A DNA stretch of 61,381 bases, from NCBI GenBank assembly GCA_035556495.1, contig DATMEW010000070.1:1-61381 (forward strand), given 5' to 3'. The stretch is from CANKHJ01 sp035556495 (GTDB lineage: Bacteria > Pseudomonadota > Alphaproteobacteria > Rhizobiales > Xanthobacteraceae). The notes under the pieces were generated by a model. The model worked only from the letters and a program-made list of their open reading frames with translations, had not been told where the DNA came from and ran no database searches. Positions 1 through 7,515 of the stretch are shown one piece after another; position 1 is the first letter of the stretch, and every line of letters starts with the position of its first letter. The position numbers were made by a program, and so were the translations under genes.

Positions 1-369
1 CTGTTCGCGGTGCCGGGCGCTTTCACGCCGACATGCAGCAACCAGCACCTGCCCTCCGTGGTGCAGAATGCCGACGCGCTGCGCGCCAAGGGCGTGGATG
101 TGGTGGCGCTCACCGCCGTCAACGATCCGATGGTGATGGGCGCCTGGCAGAAGGCCAGCAGCGCCGAAGGCGTCGACTTCTATTCGGACGGCAACGGCGA
201 ATTCGCCAAGGCCATCGACCTGACGCTGGATGCCTCCGGCGGCGGCCTCGGCATCCGCTCGCAGCGTTATTCCATGCTGGTGGACGACGGCGTGGTGAAG
301 CAGCTCAACGTCGAGCAGCCCGGCAAATTCGAGGTCTCCAGCGGCGAGGCGATGCTCAAGCAGCTTTGA
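1..369 (+). CDS. Peroxiredoxin (Prx5-like), C-terminal part
   Basis: The gene enters from the left edge, so its start is missing; 122 codons are visible before TGA. The first visible residues carry the peroxidatic cysteine motif PGAFTPTCS, typical of Prx5/AhpC-TSA thioredoxin-fold peroxidases that reduce hydroperoxides in the cytosol. The later text (WQKASS, DGNGEFAKAIDLTLD, RSQRYSMLVDDGVVKQLNVE) matches the Prx5 subfamily. A strong Rho-independent terminator lies 50 bases downstream. It converges on rnhA. The family call is firm; the subfamily is inferred. Confidence 0.93.
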   Translation: MFAVPGAFTPTCSNQHLPSVVQNADALRAKGVDVVALTAVNDPMVMGAWQKASSAEGVDFYSDGNGEFAKAIDLTLDASGGGLGIRSQRYSMLVDDGVVKQLNVEQPGKFEVSSGEAMLKQL

Positions 370-418
370 GGCAATTCCAGGCCGTGCGTCTCGTCGTGAC
401 GGCAAGGTCTGACGATCA

Positions 419-453
419 GCCCCCGTTCCGGTTCACCGGGCGGGGGCTTTTTT
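419..453 (+). terminator. Rho-independent terminator of the peroxiredoxin gene
   Basis: A perfect 7-bp stem (GCCCCCG at 419-425, CGGGGGC at 441-447) is followed by six T. The other strand of this hairpin encodes the last codons and the stop of convergent rnhA. Confidence 0.9.
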
Positions 454-975
454 ATCGACACTCTTTTTCGCTGGTTTCGCCGGCGGTTGATTCTGCGGCA
501 GCAGCGCGCCCGCTGCGCCGGCCCGGATCGCCACGATGCCGTCGCGCGCGAGCTGGTCCGCCCGCTCGTTCAGTTCATGCCCGGCATGGCCCTTGACCCA
601 GTGCCACTCGACGCGGTGGCGCGCCAGCGCCTCGTCGAGCCTGCGCCAGAGGTCCTCGTTCTTCACCGGCTTCTTGTCCGCCGTGCGCCAGCCGTTCTTC
701 TTCCAGCCGTGAATCCACGTCATGATCCCGTTCCGCACATACTGGCTGTCGGTATAGAGATCGACACGGCACGGGAGTTTCAGCGTCTCCAGCGCGGCAA
801 TCGCCGCCATCAGCTCCATGCGGTTGTTGGTAGTGTGCGCTTCCCCGCCCTTGAGTTCGCGCTCGGTCACGGCGCCGTCCCGCGCCGTGAAAGCGAGGAT
901 CGCGCCCCAGCCGCCGGGGCCAGGATTGCCGGAGCAGGCCCCGTCCGTATGGATCACCACATGCGGCTCGCTCAC
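433..975 (-). CDS. rnhA: Ribonuclease HI
   Basis: Predicted 180-residue RNase HI, which cleaves the RNA strand of RNA-DNA hybrids. The four carboxylates are visible at about D11 (HTDGACSGNPG), E54 (NNRMELMAAI), D76 (YTDSQYV) and D140 (ERADQLAR), with the basic handle (WKKNGWRTADKKPVKN) between them. A 35-residue Ala/Pro/Lys-rich tail exceeds the usual ~150-155 residues. The start is GTG, overlapping the thrB stop by four bases (GTGA), so translation is probably coupled. The stop codon and last residues lie inside the peroxiredoxin terminator. Confidence 0.95.
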   Translation of the reverse strand: MSEPHVVIHTDGACSGNPGPGGWGAILAFTARDGAVTERELKGGEAHTTNNRMELMAAIAALETLKLPCRVDLYTDSQYVRNGIMTWIHGWKKNGWRTADKKPVKNEDLWRRLDEALARHRVEWHWVKGHAGHELNERADQLARDGIVAIRAGAAGALLPQNQPPAKPAKKSVDKKAPAR

Positions 976-1952
976 GCCGCGATCTCCGCCGTGTCCATGC
1001 CGTAGTCGCGCGCGCTCTCCACCGTGCGGTGGAAGCGCAGCTTGCGGACATATTCGAGCGGGTCCTTCGGCCGCACCAGCGCGCCGGGCGGCACGTCGAG
1101 CCAGTCCACCAGCCGCGTCAGCAGGAAGCGCAGGGCCGCGCCCCGCGCCAGCAGCGGCAGCGCCGCGACCTCGCGCGGCTCCAGCGCCCGCACCTTGCCG
1201 TAAGCCTGCAACAGCGCGCGGCCCTTGGTGACATTGAAGGAATGATCCGGCTCGAAGCACCAGGCGTTGAGGCAGATCGCGATGTCATAGGCCAGCGCAT
1301 CGGTGCAGGCGAAATAGAAGTCGATCAGTCCGGAGAGCGTGTCACCGAGGAAAAACACGTTGTCCGGAAACAGGTCGGCATGGATCACGCCCTGCGGCAG
1401 GTCCGCCGGCCAGACCGCGGCGACATGGGCGAGTTCCTCGACCAGCAGGGCGGCAAGGCCGGGCTGCACATTGTCGGCGCGGGCGTGACTCATGCCATAG
1501 AGCGTGCGCCAGCCCTCCACCGACAGGGCGTTCGGCCGCGTCATCGGAAAGTCGCGGCCTGCCAGATGAAGCCGTCCCAGCGCCGCGCCCAGCTCCGCGC
1601 AATGGGCGGCCGTGGGGCGGCGCACCCACATGCCCTCGAGAAAGGTGAAGATCGCGGCCGGACGGCCGGCGAGTTCGCCGAGAACCTCGCCCTGCAAGGT
1701 GCGGATCGGCAGCGGGCAGTTCAGCCCGCGCGCGGCCAGATGCTCCATCAGGCCGAGAAAGAACGGCAGGTCCCCGCGCGCCACCCGCCGCTCATAGAGC
1801 GTCAGGATATAGGTGCCCTTGCTGGTATGGACGAGAAAGTTGGAATTCTCGACGCCCTCGGCGATGCCCTTGGACGAGAGCAATTCGCCGATGTCGTAGC
1901 CGGTCAGGAAGCAGGCGAGATCCTCGCCGGGGACATCGGTATAGACTGCCAT
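972..1952 (-). CDS. thrB: Homoserine kinase, ThrB type II (APH fold)
   Basis: 326 residues of the alphaproteobacterial homoserine kinase family, which phosphorylates homoserine in threonine synthesis. It belongs to the aminoglycoside-phosphotransferase fold rather than the GHMP kinases. The catalytic loop reads IHADLFPDNVFF and the metal-binding segment LIDFYFACTDALAYD. The N-terminus (MAVYTDVPGEDLACFL) and the early GIAEGVENSNFLV segment are typical. It lies 48 bases after ispH on the same strand and overlaps rnhA by four bases, so ispH-thrB-rnhA looks like one operon. Confidence 0.95.
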   Translation of the reverse strand: MAVYTDVPGEDLACFLTGYDIGELLSSKGIAEGVENSNFLVHTSKGTYILTLYERRVARGDLPFFLGLMEHLAARGLNCPLPIRTLQGEVLGELAGRPAAIFTFLEGMWVRRPTAAHCAELGAALGRLHLAGRDFPMTRPNALSVEGWRTLYGMSHARADNVQPGLAALLVEELAHVAAVWPADLPQGVIHADLFPDNVFFLGDTLSGLIDFYFACTDALAYDIAICLNAWCFEPDHSFNVTKGRALLQAYGKVRALEPREVAALPLLARGAALRFLLTRLVDWLDVPPGALVRPKDPLEYVRKLRFHRTVESARDYGMDTAEIAA

Positions 1953-2000
1953 TCTTTCCGCCTGTGAACCTCGCCGGTCCCGTCCTGAAGCTCAAATGTG

Positions 2001-3011
2001 TTACGACGACGCTGCCGCTTCGCGCAACGCGCGCGGCAGCGGGAAGAACATATCCTCCTGCACGGAGGACACCGTCTCGACCCGCACCTCATAGCGCAGC
2101 GCAAAGGCGTCGATAACCTCCTCCACCAGCACTTCCGGCGCGGACGCGCCCGCCGTCACGCCGAGCGAGGCGATATCCCCGAACATGGCCCAGTCGATCT
2201 CGTCCGCACGCTGCACCAGCGCGACGCGCGCGCAGCCCTCCCGCTCCGCGACCTCCTTGAGCCGCTGGGAATTCGACGAATTCGGCGCGCCGACTACAAT
2301 CATGCCGTCCACGCGCGGCGCGACGGCCTTCACCGCCTCCTGCCGGTTCGTGGTGGCATAGCAGATGTCCTCGCGATGGGGCCCGACGATGTCCGGAAAC
2401 CGGCGCTTCAGCGCCGCCACCATGGCCGCGGTGTCCTCCACGGACAGCGTCGTCTGGGTCGCATAGGCGAGCGCCTGCGGATCGGCAGGCGTCATCGCCT
2501 CGACGTCTTTCACCGTTTCCACCAGCGTCGCGGCGCCGTCCGGAAGCTGCCCTATGGTGCCGACCACTTCCGGATGCCCGGCATGGCCGATCAGCACCAC
2601 ATGGCGGCCGCGGCGATGGTGCAGTTCTGCCTCCCGATGGACTTTCGTCACCAGCGGGCAGGTGGCGTCCAGCGCGAGGAAGTTCCGCTGACGCGCCTCG
2701 TCCGGCACGGATTTCGGCACGCCATGGGCGGAGAAGATCACCGGCGCGTCGGTGTCCGGAATCTCGTGGAGTTCCTCGACGAAAATCGCTCCCTTGGCGC
2801 GCAGGCTCTCGACCACATAGCGGTTATGGACGATCTCGTGGCGGACATAGACCGGCGCGCCATAGAGCGCCAGCGCCCGCTCCACCGAATCGATCGCGCG
2901 CACCACGCCGGCGCAGAAGCCGCGCGGCGAGCACAGCAGCACCCGCAGGGGCGGCTTGGCCGGCGGCTTGGGCAGAGCGTTTTCAGGCGCGGTGGGCGAA
3001 ATCATGGGCAC
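2001..3011 (-). CDS. ispH: 4-hydroxy-3-methylbut-2-enyl diphosphate reductase
   Basis: 336 residues. IspH is the [4Fe-4S] enzyme that makes IPP and DMAPP in the last step of the MEP isoprenoid pathway. The three cluster cysteines are present: C33 in SPRGFCAGV, C118 in DATCPLV, and the one in EDICYATTNRQ (about residue 220). The SSNSQRL segment that holds the diphosphate is also present. A proline-rich 20-residue N-terminal stretch precedes the core, so translation could instead begin at the second Met (MISP). It is divergent from trcR. Confidence 0.96.
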   Translation of the reverse strand: MPMISPTAPENALPKPPAKPPLRVLLCSPRGFCAGVVRAIDSVERALALYGAPVYVRHEIVHNRYVVESLRAKGAIFVEELHEIPDTDAPVIFSAHGVPKSVPDEARQRNFLALDATCPLVTKVHREAELHHRRGRHVVLIGHAGHPEVVGTIGQLPDGAATLVETVKDVEAMTPADPQALAYATQTTLSVEDTAAMVAALKRRFPDIVGPHREDICYATTNRQEAVKAVAPRVDGMIVVGAPNSSNSQRLKEVAEREGCARVALVQRADEIDWAMFGDIASLGVTAGASAPEVLVEEVIDAFALRYEVRVETVSSVQEDMFFPLPRALREAAASS

Positions 3012-3213
3012 GCTTCGGTTCTGGCAATCGTTCCGGGATCGCTCCGGCAGGTCGTTCCGGGGGCATTCCGGATTTGAGCCTGTCTATCATATGGGGCCCG
3101 CGAAGCCATTGCGCGCCGGGGGCCTCGCCCCTTATATTCGCGCCAATTCCCCGTCATCGCCGATGACACCGGCTCCGCCCCTGGGTGGGCGGAGCACGAA
3201 GGAGATGTATCCC

Positions 3214-3924
3214 ATGAGCAACGCCCCGCTGATGCCGAAAGCGACCGCCGTCTGGCTTGTCGACAACACGGCCCTCAGCTTCGATCAGGTCGCGGAGTTC
3301 TGCAAGCTGCACCCGCTGGAGGTGCGCGCGATCGCGGACGGCGATTCTGCACAGGGCATCAAGGGCCTCGACCCGATTTCCACCGGCCAGCTCACCCGCG
3401 ACGAGATCGCAAGGGGCGAGGCGGATTCCAGCTACCGGCTGAAGCTGCTGGAATCCAGCGTCCGCCTGCCGGAAAAGAAGGGCAAGAAAGGCCCGCGCTA
3501 CACGCCGGTGTCGCGCCGGCAGGACCGCCCCAATGCGATCCTCTGGCTGGTGCGCAACCATCCGGAACTCAAGGACGCGCAGATCATGCGGCTGGTCGGC
3601 ACGACCAAGGCCACGATCCAGGCGATCCGTGACCGCACCCACTGGAACGCCGCGACGCTGTCGCCGCTCGACCCGGTGACGCTCGGCCTGTGCACCCAGA
3701 TCGATCTCGATTTCGAGGTGTCCCGCGCCGCCAAGGAACGGCCGCTGGAAGTCCAGAGCGGCACCACGCTGCTGCCGGCCTCCGAGACCACCGCCCTGCG
3801 GGGCGAGCCCGAGGACCACTCCCCGGCCGCCGACAAGGCCCGCGAGGATGCCGACGTCAGCGCCGTCTTCGCCAAGCTCAAGCAGCTCGGCGGCGACCGG
3901 ACGGAGCGCGACGACGAGGAATAA
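3214..3924 (+). CDS. trcR: Cell-cycle transcriptional regulator TrcR (DUF1013)
   Basis: 236 residues. The core (WLVDNTALSFDQVAEFC, LHPLEVRAIADGD, QDRPNAILWLVRNHPEL, RLVGTTKATIQAIRDRTHW) is the alphaproteobacterial DUF1013/TrcR family, with an HTH-like segment at about residues 110-140. Family members act in cell-cycle transcription in Caulobacter and relatives. The start is set by AAGGAG at 3199-3204, nine bases before ATG 3214; the in-frame ATG at 3205 touches the Shine-Dalgarno and is unlikely. The acidic C-terminal tail is variable in the family. Confidence 0.9.
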   Translation: MSNAPLMPKATAVWLVDNTALSFDQVAEFCKLHPLEVRAIADGDSAQGIKGLDPISTGQLTRDEIARGEADSSYRLKLLESSVRLPEKKGKKGPRYTPVSRRQDRPNAILWLVRNHPELKDAQIMRLVGTTKATIQAIRDRTHWNAATLSPLDPVTLGLCTQIDLDFEVSRAAKERPLEVQSGTTLLPASETTALRGEPEDHSPAADKAREDADVSAVFAKLKQLGGDRTERDDEE

Positions 3925-4040
3925 AACCCGGCGCTGCCGCGTGCCAGGCGGACGCCCCGCCGGCCCTGTTTCAGACCGGCAAAAAACGAGCGCGTGGCGG
4001 CCCGCCGCGCTCGCCGCGTCCGGCTTCGATACGGTCCGCG

Positions 4041-4100
4041 AGAGCGTTTTCGAGCGAAGTGGGAACCGGTGCGTGCAAGAAAACGCATCAAAACAAAAAA
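4041..4100. repeat. Intergenic palindromic element (Rhizobiales-type)
   Basis: The arms GCGTTTTC (4044-4051) and GAAAACGC (4079-4086) flank a segment with GAGCGAAGTGGGAACCGG, followed by TCAAAAC. From memory this layout resembles abundant intergenic repeats of Bradyrhizobium/Rhodopseudomonas-type genomes; that is recall, not a search. It adjoins the hairpin at 4101-4139. Confidence 0.55.
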
Positions 4101-4139
4101 TAGAGCTTTGGCTTTGATTCCATCAAAGCCAAAGCTCTA
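4101..4139 (-). terminator. Long perfect palindrome, probable terminator of the pseudouridine synthase gene
   Basis: Two perfect 18-bp arms (TAGAGCTTTGGCTTTGAT and its complement) flank a 3-base loop. On the minus strand the hairpin is followed by six T. The stop codon of the minus-strand gene is the first triplet of the stem. The stem is AT-rich in a GC-rich setting, so it may have come with the neighbouring repeat. Confidence 0.75.
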
Positions 4140-4895
4140 TGGTCCCGCCGGCGGCAGCACGGCGGCGATCTCCTCCGGCGTGAGCAGCCGGTAGCCGCCG
4201 GGCGGCAGATCATCCGGCAGCCCGAGCCGGCCGATGCGGGCGCGATGCAGCGCCGTGACGTGATTGCCGACGGCCGCGAACATGCGGCGGACCTGATGAT
4301 AGCGCCCCTCGGTGATCGTCACCTCGGCGGCCGTTTCCGTCAGCACCGTCAGTTCCGCCGGCAGCAGCGGCTTGTCCTCGCCGTCCAGCATCAGCGTGCC
4401 GGAGGCGAACACGGCCGCCTCGTCGCCGCGCAGGGGCCGGTCCAGCGTCACGTGATAGCGCTTCGGGATGTGGTGACGCGGCGAGATGATCCGATGCAGC
4501 AGCGCGCCGTCGTCGGTGAGCAGCAGCAGGCCGGAGGTCTCCTTGTCGAGCCGGCCGACGGTGGAGAGCGCCGGCTCGCGCCGCCGCCAGCGGGCGGGGA
4601 GCAGGCCATAGACCAGCGGGCCGGCCTCCTTGTGCGAACACGTCACGCCGAGCGGCTTGTGCAGCATCAGCACCATGCCGGGCAGCGGGTCGAGGGCGAT
4701 GCCCTCCACCGTCATCCGCGCGGGCAGGTCCGCCGTCAGCGCCAGCTTCAGGTCCGGCGTATCGACCTCCTCGCCGTCCAGCATGACGAGGCCGGCATGG
4801 ACGAGACTCTGCACTTCGCGCCGGGTGCCGTAGCCGAGATTGGCGAGCAGCCGGTCGAGCCGCAGCACGGGGGTGGATTTTCCGGGTTTGCTCAT
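4137..4895 (-). CDS. Pseudouridine synthase, RsuA/RluB family
   Basis: 252 residues. An N-terminal S4-like RNA-binding domain (LRLDRLLANLGYGTRREVQ, about residues 11-60) precedes the RsuA/RluB/E/F catalytic domain. The catalytic-loop motif VGRLDKETSGLLLLTDDG carries the nucleophilic Asp, and ITEGRYHQVRRMFAAVG is the conserved C-terminal motif. The most likely substrate is 16S rRNA U516. The ATG at 4895 starts the S4 domain cleanly; a longer reading would run into the methyltransferase gene. It follows that gene by 22 bases, making a probable rRNA-modification pair. Confidence 0.9.
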   Translation of the reverse strand: MSKPGKSTPVLRLDRLLANLGYGTRREVQSLVHAGLVMLDGEEVDTPDLKLALTADLPARMTVEGIALDPLPGMVLMLHKPLGVTCSHKEAGPLVYGLLPARWRRREPALSTVGRLDKETSGLLLLTDDGALLHRIISPRHHIPKRYHVTLDRPLRGDEAAVFASGTLMLDGEDKPLLPAELTVLTETAAEVTITEGRYHQVRRMFAAVGNHVTALHRARIGRLGLPDDLPPGGYRLLTPEEIAAVLPPAGP

Positions 4896-4917
4896 CGGGC
4901 GCCCGCAACGATCGTTC

Positions 4918-5829
4918 TCATCGCTTCGCCTCGATGATCTTGTAGCCGTCCGCCTCCGCCCGCACGGCGAATTGCGCGAAGCATTCCCCCAGCACCTTCT
5001 CATACGGCAGATGGCGATTCGCCGTCAGCCAGCAGACGCCGCCCCGGCGCAGCAGCGCCGCCGCGCGGCGAATGAAAGCCTGGCCCAGCGCGCGATCCTC
5101 CGCGCCGGCGTCATGAAACGGCGGGTTCATCACGACGAAATCCAGCGTGGCGGCCTCAACGCCGGGATCGGCCGCGCGCACATCGGCCCAGACAAAAGCC
5201 GCGCGCGGGTCTTCGACATTGCGCCGGGCCGCCGCCACGGCGCGGCGGTCGATATCGACCAGCATCAGCGCGGTCACATTCGGCGATTCCAGCACGCGGC
5301 GCGCCAACACGCCGAGGCCGGCGCCGAGGTCGGCCCCGCGCCCGGCAAGCGGCGGCAGATGCGCCAGCAGCAAGGCGCTGCCGGGGTCGATCCGGTCCCA
5401 TGAAAACACGCCGGGCTGAGACCACAGCCCAAGCGCGGCCACCTGCTGCAAGGCTCCGGCGGCCAGCGCGGCGTCAAGTCCCGTCACCACGACGGGGCGC
5501 TGAACGACGCAGATGCGGTGATGCCGCTTCGCGGTTTCCTCCGCCGTGCAGCCGAAGGCTTTGAGTTCGCCCCTCAGCCGCGCGCCGCCCCTGTCCTTCG
5601 GGGCGAGCGCCGTCAGCATTCCGCCGGGCCGCAGCGCGCGCAGCGCATGGGCGAGCCCGAAGCGGCGCTCGACAGCGCCGGGCGGCGCCAGCATGACGAC
5701 GGCATCGAGCGAACCGTCCGGGCTGTCCTCGAGCGCGACGCTGCCGGGGATGAGCGGCGAAAGCTGCACGGCGCCGGGCGGCAGCTCGACAAGGTCCGCC
5801 GGCGGACGGCCATAGACCGCCGCGGTCAA
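4918..5829 (-). CDS. Class I SAM methyltransferase, RsmC-like
   Basis: 303 residues, two methyltransferase-like halves as in RsmC/RlmG. The C-terminal half holds the SAM motif ADLGAGLGVLARRVLE and the N6/N2-type catalytic motif FVVMNPPFHDAG, pointing to guanine-N2 methylation of rRNA; the N-terminal half is degenerate. The reading frame opens with TTG at 5829 and I see no ATG or GTG close by, so the start is uncertain. It is the last clear chromosomal gene before the integrated element, and its promoter region (5830-5937) would be the left junction. Confidence 0.82.
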   Translation of the reverse strand: MTAAVYGRPPADLVELPPGAVQLSPLIPGSVALEDSPDGSLDAVVMLAPPGAVERRFGLAHALRALRPGGMLTALAPKDRGGARLRGELKAFGCTAEETAKRHHRICVVQRPVVVTGLDAALAAGALQQVAALGLWSQPGVFSWDRIDPGSALLLAHLPPLAGRGADLGAGLGVLARRVLESPNVTALMLVDIDRRAVAAARRNVEDPRAAFVWADVRAADPGVEAATLDFVVMNPPFHDAGAEDRALGQAFIRRAAALLRRGGVCWLTANRHLPYEKVLGECFAQFAVRAEADGYKIIEAKR

Positions 5830-5937
5830 CGCGGCACCGACGATTGAGGGATCGTCGATCGAGGGATCACGGCTCGTCCCGCCTTGAGCCGGCGCGGCGG
5901 CGTCCGGAGGGTGCAGCGGCAGCGGCGGCCTCCGCGA

Positions 5938-6270
5938 TCAGACCAGCATGCCGAGAGCATGCATATAGACTTCGAGGATCGCCTCGGCTTCTTTGCGTTC
6001 GTCCATGTCCTGCTTGCGCATGCGGATGATCTGGCGCAGCGCCTTGACGTCAAAGCCGTTGCCCTTGGCTTCCGCATAGACATCCTTGATGTCATCCGAG
6101 ATCGCCTTCTTTTCCTCTTCGAGGCGCTCGATGCGCTCGACGAAGGCTTTCAACTGATCCTTGGCGAAGCTGGTGGAGACCTCGTCGGTTTCGGCAGCAA
6201 CCGGCCCCACGCCGATGACGCTGATCGTTGGATTGCTGGCGGCTAGAGATTCCATACGCCTGTCGAGCAT
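5938..6270 (-). CDS. GapR-like DUF2312 protein
   Basis: 110 residues. The segment from about residue 35 (KDQLKAFVERIERLEEEKK, IKDVYAEAKGNGFDVKALR, MRKQDMDERKEAEAILEVY) is the DUF2312/GapR family, a coiled-coil dimer that binds overtwisted AT-rich DNA as a nucleoid-associated protein. The 30-residue N-terminal lead is longer than in chromosomal GapR (about 80-90 residues). It sits three bases after the preceding small gene at the end of the leftward operon, so it is probably an element-borne copy. A second in-frame Met (residue 6) could be the start. Confidence 0.88.
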   Translation of the reverse strand: MLDRRMESLAASNPTISVIGVGPVAAETDEVSTSFAKDQLKAFVERIERLEEEKKAISDDIKDVYAEAKGNGFDVKALRQIIRMRKQDMDERKEAEAILEVYMHALGMLV

Positions 6271-6273
6271 CGA

Positions 6274-6486
6274 TCAGCCCTCCCCTTTGTTTGTTTCACG
6301 TGGAACGGTGATGGCCTGAACTGCCGCATCCACGGCTTCGATATGATCAGCAGAGTCGCGTGCAACGCGCGCGAAGCGGCGCAACAGATCGGGCCCGACA
6401 TGCAGAGTGCCGCCGGACGATGCGGCGATATCGAGCAGGTCAGCCTGCCGGCGAAGATCTCTTGCGGCGGCGCGGACATCGATCAT
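6274..6486 (-). CDS. Hypothetical small element protein
   Basis: 70 residues, helical and charged (DVRAAARDLRRQADLLDIAA), no recognised family. Its ATG overlaps the stop of the DUF3310-DUF1937 gene (ATGA), and its stop is three bases before the GapR-like gene, so it is embedded in the leftward operon. Coding status is inferred from this packing. Confidence 0.7.
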   Translation of the reverse strand: MIDVRAAARDLRRQADLLDIAASSGGTLHVGPDLLRRFARVARDSADHIEAVDAAVQAITVPRETNKGEG

Positions 6487-7091
6487 GCGGACACCTCCGC
6501 CGTCGGCTCACTAGCCGTGATCGTCAGGGCATCGGGGTCGAGATAGAGCATCGGCTTTCCGGCGGCGCGGAAGACCTCGATCTCATGAGCAATTCCCTTG
6601 GACTGCCGCCAGCCGCGCATGGTGGCGACGAGCAGCGTGTCGCATCGCGCCATCATCACCTCGTCGGAGGGAAGCCAGATATCGTGATCGAGAGGATCGA
6701 TCTCGCCATGGACGGCGACCGGGTGCATGTGCGCAATCGGACAGTAGGCCGTGATGCCCGCTTTCAGCAGATGCCCGGCCAGGTGCGCCGCGAGCTTGAA
6801 CGCGCTCTCAAGGCCATCCGGATATTTGGAATATGGTGTCGCCAGATAGCAAAGGCCCGTGGCGACCGGGGCGGCTGACGCCTCGCCTCCCAACGCTCGG
6901 ATCTTGCGGTCCAAATACCAGCGCGCTTTTTGAAGATCTGTCAGCGCGGCGCCCTTGCGCCCGGAGCGGAGGAGATATTTGGCGACGTTCCCTAGCAGAA
7001 AATCCTTGTCGAGATCGAATGCCTCGATCACGTCGATGGCTTCGAGCCCGCCGGCTTTGTAGTGCGAGGGATGATTGACCGGGTCGGACAT
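6483..7091 (-). CDS. DUF3310-DUF1937 fusion protein
   Basis: 202 residues with two phage-associated domains. Residues ~1-60 (DPVNHPSHYK, IDVIEAFDLDKDFLLGNVAK, DLQKARWYLDRKI) match DUF3310, a small domain common in phage genomes. Residues ~75-190 (LATPYSKYPDG, YCPIAHMHPVAVHG, LPSDEVMMARCDTLLVATM, SKGIAHEIEVF) match DUF1937, related to nucleoside 2-deoxyribosyltransferase-like folds. A role in phage nucleotide metabolism is plausible but inferred. ATG 7091 overlaps the stop of the upstream small membrane gene by one base. Confidence 0.85.
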   Translation of the reverse strand: MSDPVNHPSHYKAGGLEAIDVIEAFDLDKDFLLGNVAKYLLRSGRKGAALTDLQKARWYLDRKIRALGGEASAAPVATGLCYLATPYSKYPDGLESAFKLAAHLAGHLLKAGITAYCPIAHMHPVAVHGEIDPLDHDIWLPSDEVMMARCDTLLVATMRGWRQSKGIAHEIEVFRAAGKPMLYLDPDALTITASEPTAEVSA

Positions 7092-7267
7092 CACCACACC
7101 CCCGCGATACGGCAGGCTTGCGGGACGATGGCATAGGCCGATGCAGCCATGCCGAGGACCAGGCCGAGGCAAACCCAGGCGTAGGCGCGCACGGGCCGGG
7201 ACTGGATAAGCGGGCGCGCGCGATCAGCCGCAAAGCCGCCGTCATGGTGGACGTGGAGCGGGCGCAT
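7091..7267 (-). CDS. Small single-pass membrane protein
   Basis: A 58-codon gene. Its ATG shares one base with the TAA of the preceding gene (TAATG) and its TGA overlaps the next ATG (TGATG), a strong sign of a coupled operon. A hydrophobic stretch at about residues 29-48 (YAWVCLGLVLGMAASAYAIV) predicts one membrane segment with a basic N-terminal side. Its function is unknown; a holin-like or membrane-anchor role would be speculation. Confidence 0.65.
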   Translation of the reverse strand: MRPLHVHHDGGFAADRARPLIQSRPVRAYAWVCLGLVLGMAASAYAIVPQACRIAGVW

Positions 7268-7449
7268 TAGACCTCGCCCTCCCCGGCGTCGGCGGCGAGT
7301 GTCTTGCCCTCGATGGCGGCGCGTGCGGCCTCATCGAGCGGATCGAGCGTCAGGCGCTCGTCCTGGACGGGACCGCGGAGCAGCACCTGCTGATAGCCCT
7401 GCAATTGCCCGTGCAGGTCATAGAGCGGGACAGCGCTGACGTGGCGCAT
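7267..7449 (-). CDS. Hypothetical small element protein
   Basis: 60 residues from ATG 7449, with AGGGG a few bases upstream. No family recognised; the C-terminal half is acidic (DPLDEAARAAIEG). A longer reading from 7503 would start very close to the tRNA-like gene and has no better ribosome site. It is the first protein gene after the tRNA in the leftward operon and is coupled to the next by TAATG. Confidence 0.6.
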   Translation of the reverse strand: MRHVSAVPLYDLHGQLQGYQQVLLRGPVQDERLTLDPLDEAARAAIEGKTLAADAGEGEV

Positions 7450-7515
7450 GGGATACCCCTGAGACGACAGGTGATCGGAGACGCGGTACGCAACGCAGCA
7501 CAAACTGAGGGGAAG

